Below, in pieces: positions 46,756-55,263 of a stretch of 56,528 nucleotides of DNA (its first letter is position 1; every line of letters starts with the position of its first letter). Both the position numbers and the translations under genes were made by a program. Under the pieces are notes generated by a model. It searched no databases and was not told the DNA's origin. It saw only the letters and a list, made by a program, of their open reading frames with translations. This DNA is from Staphylococcus rostri (lineage in GTDB: Bacteria; Bacillota; Bacilli; Staphylococcales; Staphylococcaceae): NCBI RefSeq assembly GCF_002902145.1, contig NZ_PPRF01000023.1:1-56528 (forward strand). The letters are read 5' to 3'.

Positions 46756-46798
46756 AAAGCCTTATAAAGTAGTTGTTTAACATACTCCACAAGGCTTT
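46756..46798 (-). terminator. Terminator after csbB
   Basis: AAAGCCTT pairs with AAGGCTTT over a 27-nt interior on the minus strand, followed by TTTTCTAAAA. Placed 28 nt behind csbB. Confidence 0.65.
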
Positions 46799-46825
46799 AT
46801 AACGTTTTATTTAATTATTTAATGC

Positions 46826-47857
46826 TTACTTTTGTATGTGATTCGTATAAGAAATATCTAACGGCTCATGTGTTGGCGGTGTCACATTCGCAGCACGCAC
46901 GATATATTTTGGTCGCTGTTTCACTTCATAGTAAATACGGCCGATATATTCACCAATAATCCCAATGGAAATCAGTTGAATACCGCCTAATAGTAAAATA
47001 GCTGCAATCATCGTAACGTATCCCGGCACAGAAACACCGTGAATTAATGTGTCTATTAATAAGTAGATCAAATATAGCATACTGATACCAAAAATTGAGA
47101 CACCGAGGTAAATCATCATACGTAATGGCTTATTATTAAATGAGATTAAACCGTCAATCGCATAGTTTAACAAACTCTTAAATGACCATTTAGACTCTCC
47201 AGCATCACGTAATACGTTGTCATAACTAATAATTTTAGTATTATAACCGATCCATGCAAATAACCCTTTTGAAAAGCGGTTGTATTCGCCCATGCTTACA
47301 AGCGAACGTACTGCACGTTGACTTAACAAGCGGAAGTCACCGATACCATCAATTAATTCGATATCTTCCACCCAGTAATTGATCATCTTGTAATACAGAC
47401 GTGTCATCCATTTACGTGCTGCTGACTCCCCGTCACGATTTCGTTTAGCAACGACTTGATCATAACCTTCACTATACGCTTTAATCATATCCGGAATTAG
47501 CTCAGGCGGATGTTGCAAGTCTGCATCAATCATGATCACTGCATCACAATCCACACTATGTTCAAAACCAGCAATCATTGCCGATTCTTTACCAAAGTTA
47601 CGGCTGAACGATAAATATTTAACTACAGATGATTTTGCCGCCGCATTTTGTAAAATATCAATCGTTGTATCCTTACTGCCGTCATCTACAAATAACAAAT
47701 CATACGTGTAACCTTGTTGTTGCGCATCCACATCCATAATTTCTTGCAACTTATCGATCGTACGTTGCAAAACAGCTGTTTCATTGTAACAAGGAACAAT
47801 CACTCTTACCTTCACTCTTCGTACACCTACTTCATTCCTATTATTTTGGTACTTCAT
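46826..47857 (-). CDS. csbB: Polyprenyl-phosphate glycosyltransferase CsbB-like (GT2)
   Basis: A 343-aa GT-A glycosyltransferase (VIVPCYNE, FVDDGSKD, MIDADLQHPP) with two C-terminal membrane helices, the DPMS/GtrB layout that charges undecaprenyl phosphate with a sugar at the inner face. In S. aureus CsbB works with the membrane protein YfhO to decorate lipoteichoic acid with GlcNAc; yfhO is not in this window. The start is uncertain: ATG 47857 has a weak ribosome site and a GTG about 15 codons later is possible. I saw no SigB promoter. Confidence 0.82.
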   Translation of the reverse strand: MKYQNNRNEVGVRRVKVRVIVPCYNETAVLQRTIDKLQEIMDVDAQQQGYTYDLLFVDDGSKDTTIDILQNAAAKSSVVKYLSFSRNFGKESAMIAGFEHSVDCDAVIMIDADLQHPPELIPDMIKAYSEGYDQVVAKRNRDGESAARKWMTRLYYKMINYWVEDIELIDGIGDFRLLSQRAVRSLVSMGEYNRFSKGLFAWIGYNTKIISYDNVLRDAGESKWSFKSLLNYAIDGLISFNNKPLRMMIYLGVSIFGISMLYLIYLLIDTLIHGVSVPGYVTMIAAILLLGGIQLISIGIIGEYIGRIYYEVKQRPKYIVRAANVTPPTHEPLDISYTNHIQK

Positions 47858-48045
47858 TTGGCTTAAACCGCCATCATTAATCGTGAAACCATACGTATAT
47901 TTATGGCTATGTACTCTAAAACTTGATGTATGTATGCTTTATACTTATTCGTTCACTCATTTTAGTACCCACTCCACTCTTTATTATAACTTGTCTTTAA
48001 AATATTTACATGGATAAATATATATTTATGTAAAAGAGTGAAATA

Positions 48046-48145
48046 AAAGAACAGCACGTGGATAGGATACAGTATAAGTTGCGCTTTGGGAAACCAATAA
48101 ATAGTGTCCCAAAAGCGCTGTTGTATCCACCTCATGTTGTTCTTT
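48046..48145 (-). terminator. Long composite hairpin after the CNNM/CBS gene
   Basis: AAAGAACA pairs with TGTTCTTT at the base, TGGATA and ATACA with TGTATCCA in the middle, and GCGCTTTGGGA with TCCCAAAAGCGC at the tip. It begins 7 nt beyond the CNNM gene and can act as its terminator. 47858-48045 shows nothing else beyond AT-rich DNA. Confidence 0.75.
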
Positions 48146-48152
48146 CTATCTC

Positions 48153-49499
48153 TTAATCTTCATCTACATCGTCTTCATCCATATTTTTTGGACGTTCTGC
48201 ATTATATTCATAACGTAAAATCACATGGATAATTTGATGGTTCTCAATCTCTGAAATGACCCATCTATCAAAGACTGTATCAATAAAGTCATCTTGTTCT
48301 AAGTCAGTATTTTGTGCTTGTAACCAACCGCCAATTGTATCGATGTCTTCTGAGTCTTCAAACTCAATATCGAATTGTTCTTCAAGATCACTTAATAACA
48401 CACGGCCATTAATCTGATATGTTTTTTCGTCTAATTGTACAATATCATTGACCTCATCATCATCGAACTCATCACGAATTTCTCCGACAATTTCTTCTAA
48501 AATATCTTCCATTGTCAAAATACCTGCAGTACCACCGTACTCATCAATAATTAAACTGATATGTACGTGTTCACGCTGCATGCGTACGAGCGCATCACTA
48601 ATGCGTGTCGTTTCAGATATCATTGGTAATTCGTGAATGTAGTTACTCGTCTTAATTGGTACACCAGACGCATACTCTGTTAAAAATTCTTTCACGTTAA
48701 TAAAACCTTTAATATGGTCTTTATCGCCGTCTTCCGTGATTGGATAACGTGTAAACTGATGTTCTTTAACCGTCTCCAATAAGTCATCTACATTGAATGG
48801 TTCGTTTAACGTAATCATCTGCGTTCTCGGCACCATAATATCTTTGGCATGACGTTCATCAAACGAAAAGATATTTTGCATATAGGCCAATTCCGTTTGG
48901 TTAATTTCGCCACCATGATAACTGTTGTTCATGATAATCTTCAGTTCTTCTTCAGACATCGCTTCATTGTTAACGTTAGGGTCCACACCAAACATGCGGA
49001 TAATCAAACGTGCCGAGCCGTTCATCAACCAAATCAATGGTTTCATCACAAAACCAAAGTAGTATAACGGGCGTGCATACAACAATGCGATGCGTTCTGT
49101 ATATTGAATCGCAAGTGTTTTAGGCGCTAATTCACCGATAACAACATGAATATACGTTACAATCGTAAACGCCGTCACAACTGAAATCGTCGTTACCAAT
49201 GGCCCAGGAATATGCAGCAATTCAATGACTGGATGTAACAGGCGTTCAAATAGCGGCTCACCTAACCAACCAAGTCCAAGTGATGTCACAGTAATACCGA
49301 GCTGACACGCTGATAAATAATAATCTAAATTGGAGATCATCTTTTTCACAACGCGCGCGTTACCGTTTCCTTCTCCAATCAGTTGTTCGATTCGCGATGC
49401 ACGTACTTTCACCAACGCAAATTCTGAACCTACAAAGACAGTTGTCAATGCAATTAATACAAAAAATACAATTAAATAAATTATGGTCGTACTATCCAA
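48153..49499 (-). CDS. CNNM/CorC family membrane protein with CBS domains (MpfA-like)
   Basis: A 448-aa protein: DUF21/CNNM membrane domain (residues about 1-190), two CBS domains (about 205-330, VMVPRTQMITL and IIDEYGGTAGILTMEDILEEIVGEI) and a CorC_HlyC C-terminal domain. Such proteins govern Mg2+ homeostasis, and S. aureus MpfA is required for tolerance of high magnesium. The only possible start in frame is TTG at 49499, because TAA lies directly upstream. Its GGAGGTGA is 23 nt away with a 6-bp hairpin between, so effective spacing becomes about 6 nt when folded. Two small ORFs precede it. Confidence 0.88.
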   Translation of the reverse strand: MDSTTIIYLIVFFVLIALTTVFVGSEFALVKVRASRIEQLIGEGNGNARVVKKMISNLDYYLSACQLGITVTSLGLGWLGEPLFERLLHPVIELLHIPGPLVTTISVVTAFTIVTYIHVVIGELAPKTLAIQYTERIALLYARPLYYFGFVMKPLIWLMNGSARLIIRMFGVDPNVNNEAMSEEELKIIMNNSYHGGEINQTELAYMQNIFSFDERHAKDIMVPRTQMITLNEPFNVDDLLETVKEHQFTRYPITEDGDKDHIKGFINVKEFLTEYASGVPIKTSNYIHELPMISETTRISDALVRMQREHVHISLIIDEYGGTAGILTMEDILEEIVGEIRDEFDDDEVNDIVQLDEKTYQINGRVLLSDLEEQFDIEFEDSEDIDTIGGWLQAQNTDLEQDDFIDTVFDRWVISEIENHQIIHVILRYEYNAERPKNMDEDDVDED

Positions 49500-49504
49500 T
49501 TAGT

Positions 49505-49530
49505 TCCCTAATAACTAGGGATTCACCTCC
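49505..49530 (-). promoter_or_regulatory. Shine-Dalgarno bridged to a TTG start by a hairpin
   Basis: GGAGGTGA (49523-49530) is followed one base later by TCCCTA-GTTAT-TAGGGA (49505-49521), then ACTAA and the TTG start of the CNNM gene. Without folding the spacing of 23 nt would be too long for initiation. Folding brings the two into register, making the hairpin a candidate translational switch. Confidence 0.65.
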
Positions 49531-49546
49531 GTTAGTTTCGCACCAC

Positions 49547-49609
49547 TCAATAGAAAGTGATGTCGTCATGTTTTTGTCTGTTCCAGTTATTCTCTGATAC
49601 ATTGCACAT
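49547..49609 (-). CDS. Putative 20-residue leader peptide upstream of the CNNM gene
   Basis: ATG 49609 opens a 20-codon ORF (MCNVSENNWNRQKHDDITFY) ending with TGA at 49547. GGAAGGA lies 6 nt upstream. It ends 16 nt before the GGAGGTGA of the CNNM gene, so ribosomes translating it could affect the downstream hairpin. Its acidic and aromatic residues match no known leader; translation is unproven. Confidence 0.45.
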   Translation of the reverse strand: MCNVSENNWNRQKHDDITFY

Positions 49610-49610
49610 A

Positions 49611-49625
49611 CTAAATCCTTCCCAT
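49611..49625 (-). CDS. Putative 4-codon mini-ORF in the same leader
   Basis: ATG 49625 encodes MGRI then TAG, with a perfect GGAGGT 6 nt upstream. Its own codons GGA AGG supply the ribosome site of the 20-residue ORF. Minimal ORFs of this sort are known in attenuator leaders; functional only by inference. Confidence 0.35.
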   Translation of the reverse strand: MGRI

Positions 49626-49763
49626 TGAGCTACCTCCAGACATAAAAATAATAATTTTATCATACCACAACTTTTTGTCGATTTATACATAAGAATGCCC
49701 AGACTGAATTAAAATAGGACTCAAGTTGTATATGACAATAAAGTATACCCGTCAAAGCAAAAT

Positions 49764-49802
49764 TAAAAACGAGACCGGTCAATAACTGACTCAGCCTCGT
49801 CT
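49764..49802 (-). terminator. Terminator after fruA
   Basis: ACGAG pairs with CTCGT, with an inner GTCA/TGAC helix; the minus strand continues TTTTTAATTTT. It closes the fruR-fruK-fruA operon. 49626-49763 also holds a likely promoter for the CNNM gene (TCGACA, 16 bp, TAAAAT near 49660-49690). Confidence 0.75.
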
Positions 49803-49817
49803 TGTTTCTTAAACATA

Positions 49818-51725
49818 TTAAATTGTTGGCGCATCTGTTGGTTTTTTCTTCAATAAACCGTACATTACAGCACCGATAAGTGCACCGATAACGATTGCAA
49901 GCATTGTAAGGAACGCTTGACCAACACTATTACCGATAAAGAATACGAAAATACCGCCGTGTGGTGCTTGGATATGAGAACCGAACAATAATGCTAAGCC
50001 CCCTGCAACACCTGAACCAACCATCATTGACGGAATAACACGTAATGGGTCTGCTGCTGCGAATGGAATGGCACCTTCTGTAATAAAGCTTGCACCCATA
50101 ATAAAGTTTGGTACGATAGAACCTTTTTGCGCTTTTGTAAACTTGCTACCAAAAATCAACATTGCAATAGCTAATGCGATTGGTGGCACCATACCACCGA
50201 CCATTGCTGCTGTAATTGGTTCTGGATTACCTGCTGTTAATGCTGCTGTACTGAATACGTACGCTGCTTTGTTGAATGGACCACCCATATCAATTGCCAT
50301 CATTGCACCAATCACGATACCAAGAATCACTACATTGGCACCTGATAAACTATCTAAACCTGAAATTAATGCATTGTTCAACCATGATGCTGGTGTGTTA
50401 AAGATATACACCATTGCTAAACCAGTGATTGTCACTGAGAAAATTGGGAAAATCAATGTTGGTTTTAAACCTTCAAGCACTTGTGGGAAGTTCTTTGTCA
50501 ATGCTTTAATACCTTGTGTTACATAACCTGCTAAGAAACCGGCAATAATACCACCGATGAATCCTGAACCACCTGTTACTGCTAACATACCACCGACAAG
50601 ACCAGCTGCGAAACCTGGTTTATCTGCAATACTACGTGCAATGTAACCTGCTAAAATAGGTACGATTAATTTAAAGGCACTCTCACTACCAATTTGCCAT
50701 AATGTAGCCGCAAATTCATTATAATGACTGCTCTCTGGATCAAAGGCATTTGGATGAATCATAAAAACAATTGCCATTAAAATACCACCGGCAATAACAA
50801 GCGGTAACATGTTAGATACACCGTTCATTAAGTGTTTATAAATCGTTTTACCGATACCTAACTTTTCATCGTTACCTTCTGACGTGCTGCCGCCTTTTTC
50901 AGCAACGAAAGGTTTTCTACTTTTATCTAGCGCTGTATTAATTAATGCTTCTGGACGTTTAATACCGTCTGCTACTGGCACTTGTACGACATTTTTACCG
51001 TCAAAACGATTTGTTTCAACATGTACATCTGCCGCAACAATAATACCGTCTGCTTTTTCAATATCTTCCGCTGTTAAATGATTTTTAATACCACCTGCAC
51101 CGTTTGTTTCAACTTTGATTTGAACACCCATCTCTTCCGCTTGTTTTTTCAAAGCGTCACGTGCCATAAACGTGTGCGCAATACCTGTTGGACAAGCCGT
51201 TACCGCTAACACATATGGTTCATTGGCATCTAAATCAGCTGGTGCTACTACTTCATCTTCATCTGCTACTTCATCATCAGCTTTGTTAATAATTGCTAAC
51301 ACTTCTTCAGGTGATTCAGCGTGTAGTAATTCTTCACGCACTTTATCATCCATTAAAATCCCTGATAATTTTGCAAGTGCATCTAAATGTGTTTGTGCGC
51401 CTGATGCCGGTGCAGCAATCATAAAGAATAAATGTGCTGGTTGCATATCTAAACTTTGATAATCGATACCCGCTTTAGATTTACCGAAAGCAATGGCTGG
51501 TGTATTGACCGCTTCTACTTTCGCATGTGGAATCGCAATCCCTTCACCGATACCAGTTGAACTTTGATCTTCACGAGCATGAATCGCTGTCACGAAGTCA
51601 TCTAAGTTATTCAACTTACCCGCTTGGTTCAATTGTTGGGCTAACTCTAAAATCGCCGCGTCTTTCGATGTCGCTTCAAGATCCATTGCGACAGTGTCTT
51701 TTGTTAATAACTCTGTAATTCTCAT
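49818..51725 (-). CDS. fruA: Fructose PTS permease EIIABC (FruA)
   Basis: The 635-aa protein imports fructose while phosphorylating it to fructose-1-phosphate. Domains run EIIA (active histidine in GIAIPHAKV, about residue 60), EIIB (active cysteine in VTACPTGIAHT, about residue 180) and EIIC (about residues 295-630, many helices). ATG 51725 follows GAGGAGGGG. The frame could extend five codons upstream, but that would overlap fruK further. Confidence 0.96.
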   Translation of the reverse strand: MRITELLTKDTVAMDLEATSKDAAILELAQQLNQAGKLNNLDDFVTAIHAREDQSSTGIGEGIAIPHAKVEAVNTPAIAFGKSKAGIDYQSLDMQPAHLFFMIAAPASGAQTHLDALAKLSGILMDDKVREELLHAESPEEVLAIINKADDEVADEDEVVAPADLDANEPYVLAVTACPTGIAHTFMARDALKKQAEEMGVQIKVETNGAGGIKNHLTAEDIEKADGIIVAADVHVETNRFDGKNVVQVPVADGIKRPEALINTALDKSRKPFVAEKGGSTSEGNDEKLGIGKTIYKHLMNGVSNMLPLVIAGGILMAIVFMIHPNAFDPESSHYNEFAATLWQIGSESAFKLIVPILAGYIARSIADKPGFAAGLVGGMLAVTGGSGFIGGIIAGFLAGYVTQGIKALTKNFPQVLEGLKPTLIFPIFSVTITGLAMVYIFNTPASWLNNALISGLDSLSGANVVILGIVIGAMMAIDMGGPFNKAAYVFSTAALTAGNPEPITAAMVGGMVPPIALAIAMLIFGSKFTKAQKGSIVPNFIMGASFITEGAIPFAAADPLRVIPSMMVGSGVAGGLALLFGSHIQAPHGGIFVFFIGNSVGQAFLTMLAIVIGALIGAVMYGLLKKKPTDAPTI

Positions 51726-51726
51726 A

Positions 51727-52650
51727 TTACCCCTCCTCATGTAACTGCGTAATACTGATGTTTTTCAATAATGTATCAATCATTGCACGTTCTGCTAGGT
51801 CATCGTTAAATGCTGTTGCTGAACCTGATGCAATGGCTAATGCTAATGTGTCTTGTTGTGATAAACCTTGTGTGAATCCCGCAACCATACCGGCTACTGT
51901 ACTATCACCCGCACCAACTGTATTAATAACGTCGCCTTTAGGTGCTGCCACTTTATAGGCTTGTGTACCATCAACGTAAATCGCACCTTCTCCACCAAGT
52001 GATACCAATACAGCTTGTGCACCCTTGTCTAACAACTTACGGCCATATTTAAGTACATCTGAATCAGAAGTTAACGTTGTATCAAACATTTCTTCCAACT
52101 CAACTTTGTTCGGCTTAATTAAGCGTGGACCATACGGTAAAATACCTTCAACCAGTGACTTTTCAGCGTCTACTACAAACTGTGCGCCAGTTTCTTGCAC
52201 AATCTTCGCCATATCTGAATAAATCGTATTCGGTACACTGCTTGGTACACTACCTGCAATAACGACAACATCCTCCGCCGTTGTTTGACGCAGCTGTGCG
52301 AATAACGCTTCAATATTATCCTCTGTAATCGTTGGACCTGTTGCATTAATTTCCGTTTCAGTGCCACTTTTCAACTTCACATTAATACGTGTATCTTCAT
52401 CAACTTGTGTAAACGCTGTTTGAATCCCAGCAGCTGTCAAAGTCTCTTCAACAAACTTGCCAGGAAATCCACCGACAAAACCAAGTGCTGTTGATGGTAC
52501 ATCCAGCGTTTGTAACACACGTGAAACGTTGATACCTTTGCCACCCGCAAACTTGGCAGTCGCAGATGTTCTGTTTAACGCACCCGCTTCAAAACCATCT
52601 ACGAACATGACATAGTCGATCGATGGGTTTAACGTTACTGTATAAATCAT
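51727..52650 (-). CDS. fruK: 1-Phosphofructokinase FruK
   Basis: A 307-aa PfkB-family sugar kinase converting fructose-1-phosphate to fructose-1,6-bisphosphate. Motifs are AKFAGGKGINVSRVLQ, the GSVPSS segment and the ATP-site anionic hole NTVGAGDSTVAG. AGGAGG precedes the ATG; it ends one base before the fruA start. Confidence 0.96.
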   Translation of the reverse strand: MIYTVTLNPSIDYVMFVDGFEAGALNRTSATAKFAGGKGINVSRVLQTLDVPSTALGFVGGFPGKFVEETLTAAGIQTAFTQVDEDTRINVKLKSGTETEINATGPTITEDNIEALFAQLRQTTAEDVVVIAGSVPSSVPNTIYSDMAKIVQETGAQFVVDAEKSLVEGILPYGPRLIKPNKVELEEMFDTTLTSDSDVLKYGRKLLDKGAQAVLVSLGGEGAIYVDGTQAYKVAAPKGDVINTVGAGDSTVAGMVAGFTQGLSQQDTLALAIASGSATAFNDDLAERAMIDTLLKNISITQLHEEG

Positions 52651-52652
52651 AA

Positions 52653-53402
52653 TTATCCTCCTAGTAGTTCCAGATTTGCTGTTTCTAAAATCTCTTTACC
52701 GAGCAGACGCCCGTGTTCTGATGTAATGACAATCGGTGGTTCTACTGTCTTCACTGTGGCAAAATGTATGTGGTTAAACTTTGAAGCATCAGCAAGGACG
52801 TATGTTTGCTGACTCTGTTGAATCGCTACTTCCTTCATCAACGCTTCACGTTCATCTGGTGTCGTTAACCCCGTTGTAGCGTCAATACCATTAATGCCGA
52901 GAAACACTTTATCAAAACAGTAGTTGCGTAAAAAGTTCACGGCACGTGTTCCAACAACCGCCATTGTCGTTGGTTTCATTTCGCCACCAACAATATATGT
53001 GCGAATGCCTTGTTTTAATAATGCTTCAACGTGCGTCAAACCATTCGTCACGACTGTAATATCTGTCGCACTGATGTATGGAATCATCTCTAACGTTGTT
53101 GACCCCGCATCAAGATACAAACAATCACCATCATTGATCAGGCTAGCTGCTTGTTTAGCGATTTCAATCTTTTCTTCAATATGTTGTGTGCGTTTTGTCG
53201 ATAACTCCGGCTCCTTTGCTAAAGCTACCAACTTCGCGCCACCATGCACACGTGTGAGCAACCCTTCCGCTTGAAGCTTCGTCAAATCCCGACGTATCGT
53301 TGATGCACTACAGTCTGTATAATCCATCAACTGTTGCAAGCTCAAAAAGTTATGTTGTCCCAACACATCAATAATTAACGCGTGTCGCTTATCCGTTAAC
53401 AT
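52653..53402 (-). CDS. fruR: DeoR-family repressor FruR
   Basis: A 249-aa regulator with an N-terminal DeoR winged helix-turn-helix (LQQLMDYTDCSASTIRRDLTKLQAEG) and a sugar-phosphate isomerase-like effector domain (LDAGSTTLEM, VVTNGL, FLGINGID). It is expected to respond to fructose-1-phosphate and control fruRKA. Overlapping or nearly overlapping junctions with fruK (2 nt). Confidence 0.93.
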   Translation of the reverse strand: MLTDKRHALIIDVLGQHNFLSLQQLMDYTDCSASTIRRDLTKLQAEGLLTRVHGGAKLVALAKEPELSTKRTQHIEEKIEIAKQAASLINDGDCLYLDAGSTTLEMIPYISATDITVVTNGLTHVEALLKQGIRTYIVGGEMKPTTMAVVGTRAVNFLRNYCFDKVFLGINGIDATTGLTTPDEREALMKEVAIQQSQQTYVLADASKFNHIHFATVKTVEPPIVITSEHGRLLGKEILETANLELLGG

Positions 53403-53429
53403 CTGACCACCTCAATTCTCTTACAGTAT

Positions 53430-53481
53430 ATTGTATTCGTTTTCAAAAATCAATCAAATTCGCTCATACTCATTCAAATTC
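53430..53481 (-). promoter_or_regulatory. fruRKA promoter with paired operator repeats
   Basis: On the minus strand TTGATT (53452-53457), 16 bp, TACAAT (53430-53435). Two 12-bp direct repeats, GAATTTGATTGA (53450-53461) and GAATTTGAATGA (53470-53481), lie 20 bp apart, two helical turns, one over the -35. They are candidate FruR operators. Confidence 0.65.
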
Positions 53482-53782
53482 AGTCATATACAGTCACAAA
53501 AAAGACACATAGCAATCACAATCAATAATTATGTGGCTATCGTTATGGTGACGTACATATAAAAATTCACATATGATCAGCTTTATAATCTGCTAATAAA
53601 AGAAAGTGATTGACATTGAACATATATCTAGACATTCAAAACGTGGACTATATCATGTGCAAAGTAACGAAATAATCCACTCAATATAGCAAGACATACA
53701 CAACTTTTGTCAAAATAATGGGTACTATCAAAAAATAGAAATAGATTTTGGCTACCCTTTTGCAAAGAAATATTGGAAGTCC

Positions 53783-53820
53783 AAAATAAGCCATAGCTCT
53801 AACATTGTATGGCTATTTTT
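53783..53820 (+). terminator. Orphan terminator-like hairpin
   Basis: AAAATAAGCCATA pairs with TATGGCTATTTTT around an 11-nt loop, with a T run on the plus strand. No plus-strand gene ends before it. The remaining gap 53482-53782 shows no ORF I can support. Confidence 0.5.
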
Positions 53821-53977
53821 AAGCATTTCTAACTTATTAAAGCGAATTAATTCGATAACTAATTCATTGATTTACTATTTTATTATTGAATTGGTTAATC
53901 CACTATCGTATACTAACGATAAACCGAGATTTTTCAACACCTATCGTGATATTAAGTTTAGAAGTGGAGATGTACAA

Positions 53978-54508
53978 ATGATTAACAAAAATGAATTTCT
54001 AGAGACAGATTTAGCCAAATTTTCAGGCGTCATTGGGAGTTTACTTGGTATTATTGGCTCAATGTTTATGTTACTCCTGCATTATATGAGTAATGCCATT
54101 ACAAGTGCGGTCGATAGTTTTATTGGTAGTGATACTTCGGATATCATCCCTTTTCTAGTTGCAATTTTAGGACAGCTTATATGTTTAAGTACTTTAGTTT
54201 TAAGTTATATGCTCAATAAAAGCCCGAGAGTAATCGGTATTATTTTAATTGTTGCTAGTATTATGATTTTCTTATTGCTTAGAGGCCTTGGTTTCCCTAC
54301 ATGTGTGTTATTAATGCTTTCAGGTATACTCGCTCTCATTAAAGGAAAATCTTTTCATAAACCAAATAGACAGTATATGATGCATCAACAATATCAGCAA
54401 AATCAACAATATCAGCAAAACCAACAATATCAACAAAACATACAAAATCAACAAAACATACAAAATCAACAGTATCAACAACAGCAGAACCAGCACAATA
54501 ATCAGTAA
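53978..54508 (+). CDS. DUF4064-like membrane protein with Q/N-rich repeat tail
   Basis: A 176-aa protein starting MINKNEFLETDLAKFSGVIG with four membrane helices (about residues 15-115), in the style of DUF4064 proteins, and a C-terminal tail of repeated QQYQQN and QNIQN units (about residues 130-176). The DNA of the tail is a 15-18-bp tandem repeat prone to slippage. The start follows GGAG 9 nt upstream; an earlier in-frame ATG (53867) lacks a site. A perfect palindrome CGAATTAATTCG at 53843 may be an operator. Function unknown. Confidence 0.7.
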   Translation: MINKNEFLETDLAKFSGVIGSLLGIIGSMFMLLLHYMSNAITSAVDSFIGSDTSDIIPFLVAILGQLICLSTLVLSYMLNKSPRVIGIILIVASIMIFLLLRGLGFPTCVLLMLSGILALIKGKSFHKPNRQYMMHQQYQQNQQYQQNQQYQQNIQNQQNIQNQQYQQQQNQHNNQ

Positions 54509-54528
54509 TATATAAAATGATTACAACG

Positions 54529-54578
54529 AAAAACGACGTACAAAGTTCGATTTCACTCAAACTTTGTACGTCGTTTTT
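54529..54578. terminator. Strong bidirectional terminator
   Basis: An 18-bp perfect stem (AAAACGACGTACAAAGTT and complement) around a 14-nt loop between the convergent DUF4064-like gene and ybaK. Confidence 0.93.
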
Positions 54579-55060
54579 TATGCTTCTACTGCAACTGCAA
54601 CGACTTTTGCGTCTGCCGCTTGTATTAAATCGCTCGGTGCGACACCCATTTGTACACCACGTTGACCTGCGCTAACAAATACTTGGTCAATCTTTTCAAC
54701 TGCTGTATCGATAACGGTTGGGAACTTGGTTTTCATACCGATTGGTGAACAACCACCACGGATATAGCCTGTTACTTTTTTCAAATCATCGAGTGGCATT
54801 AAGTTTAACTTTTTCTCATTTACACTTGCTGCAGCTGCCTTCATATCAAGATGACCTGATACTGGAATCACAAATACGAAATATTCACGATTGCTGTTTG
54901 TTAACACTAATGTTTTAAATACTTGTGCTTCTGAGGCGCCGATACGCTCTGCGACTTCTGAACCTTCAATATGTTCAGCATCAACAGTAAAAGTACGCAT
55001 TTCATAGTCTATTTTTGCGCGATCTAATATGCGCATCGCGTTTGTTTTTTTCACTTTCAT
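54578..55060 (-). CDS. ybaK: Cys-tRNA(Pro)/Cys-tRNA deacylase YbaK-like
   Basis: A 160-aa YbaK/ProX-type editing protein that hydrolyses misacylated Cys-tRNA(Pro). Motifs are VFKTLVLTN, FVFVIPVSGHLDMKAAA and GYIRGGCSPIGMKTKFPTVID. ATG 55060 follows AGGTGAGAG; a GTG six codons earlier is possible. It is a single gene, convergent with the upstream membrane gene and behind norA. Confidence 0.92.
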   Translation of the reverse strand: MKVKKTNAMRILDRAKIDYEMRTFTVDAEHIEGSEVAERIGASEAQVFKTLVLTNSNREYFVFVIPVSGHLDMKAAAASVNEKKLNLMPLDDLKKVTGYIRGGCSPIGMKTKFPTVIDTAVEKIDQVFVSAGQRGVQMGVAPSDLIQAADAKVVAVAVEA

Positions 55061-55199
55061 CTTTCTCTCACCTTTCACACAAAATCAACGTTGCCATATT
55101 TCAGCTATACCTATTTTAACCGTCGTTGCCTATTCGTTTCTCATACTACATTTTCTCTCATTATATCACGAACTATTAGCATCATCGTTTGTCAAAAAT

Positions 55200-55252
55200 C
55201 AAAAAAGCGAGACTGCAAGCACAGGGTCCTCTTGCTCATCATCTCACTTACA
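55200..55252 (-). terminator. Terminator after norA
   Basis: On the minus strand AGTGAGA and CAAGAG pair with CTTG and TCTCGCTT, and TTTTTT follows. Stem imperfect but position is right. Confidence 0.6.
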
Positions 55253-55263
55253 TGATCTTCGTA

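Noticed and set aside
47858-47900. SigB promoter before csbB
   Set aside because: GTTTAA is present but no GGGTAT-type -10 follows at 12-15 bp.
49500-49660. Known magnesium riboswitch (M-box) before the CNNM gene
   Set aside because: The conserved M-box core sequences are absent. The leader is better explained by small ORFs and the start-proximal hairpin.
50068-51718. Long open frames antisense to fruA
   Set aside because: They follow the codon pattern of the well-supported fruA gene on the other strand, have no ribosome sites and encode low-complexity Ala/Ile/Ser-rich peptides.
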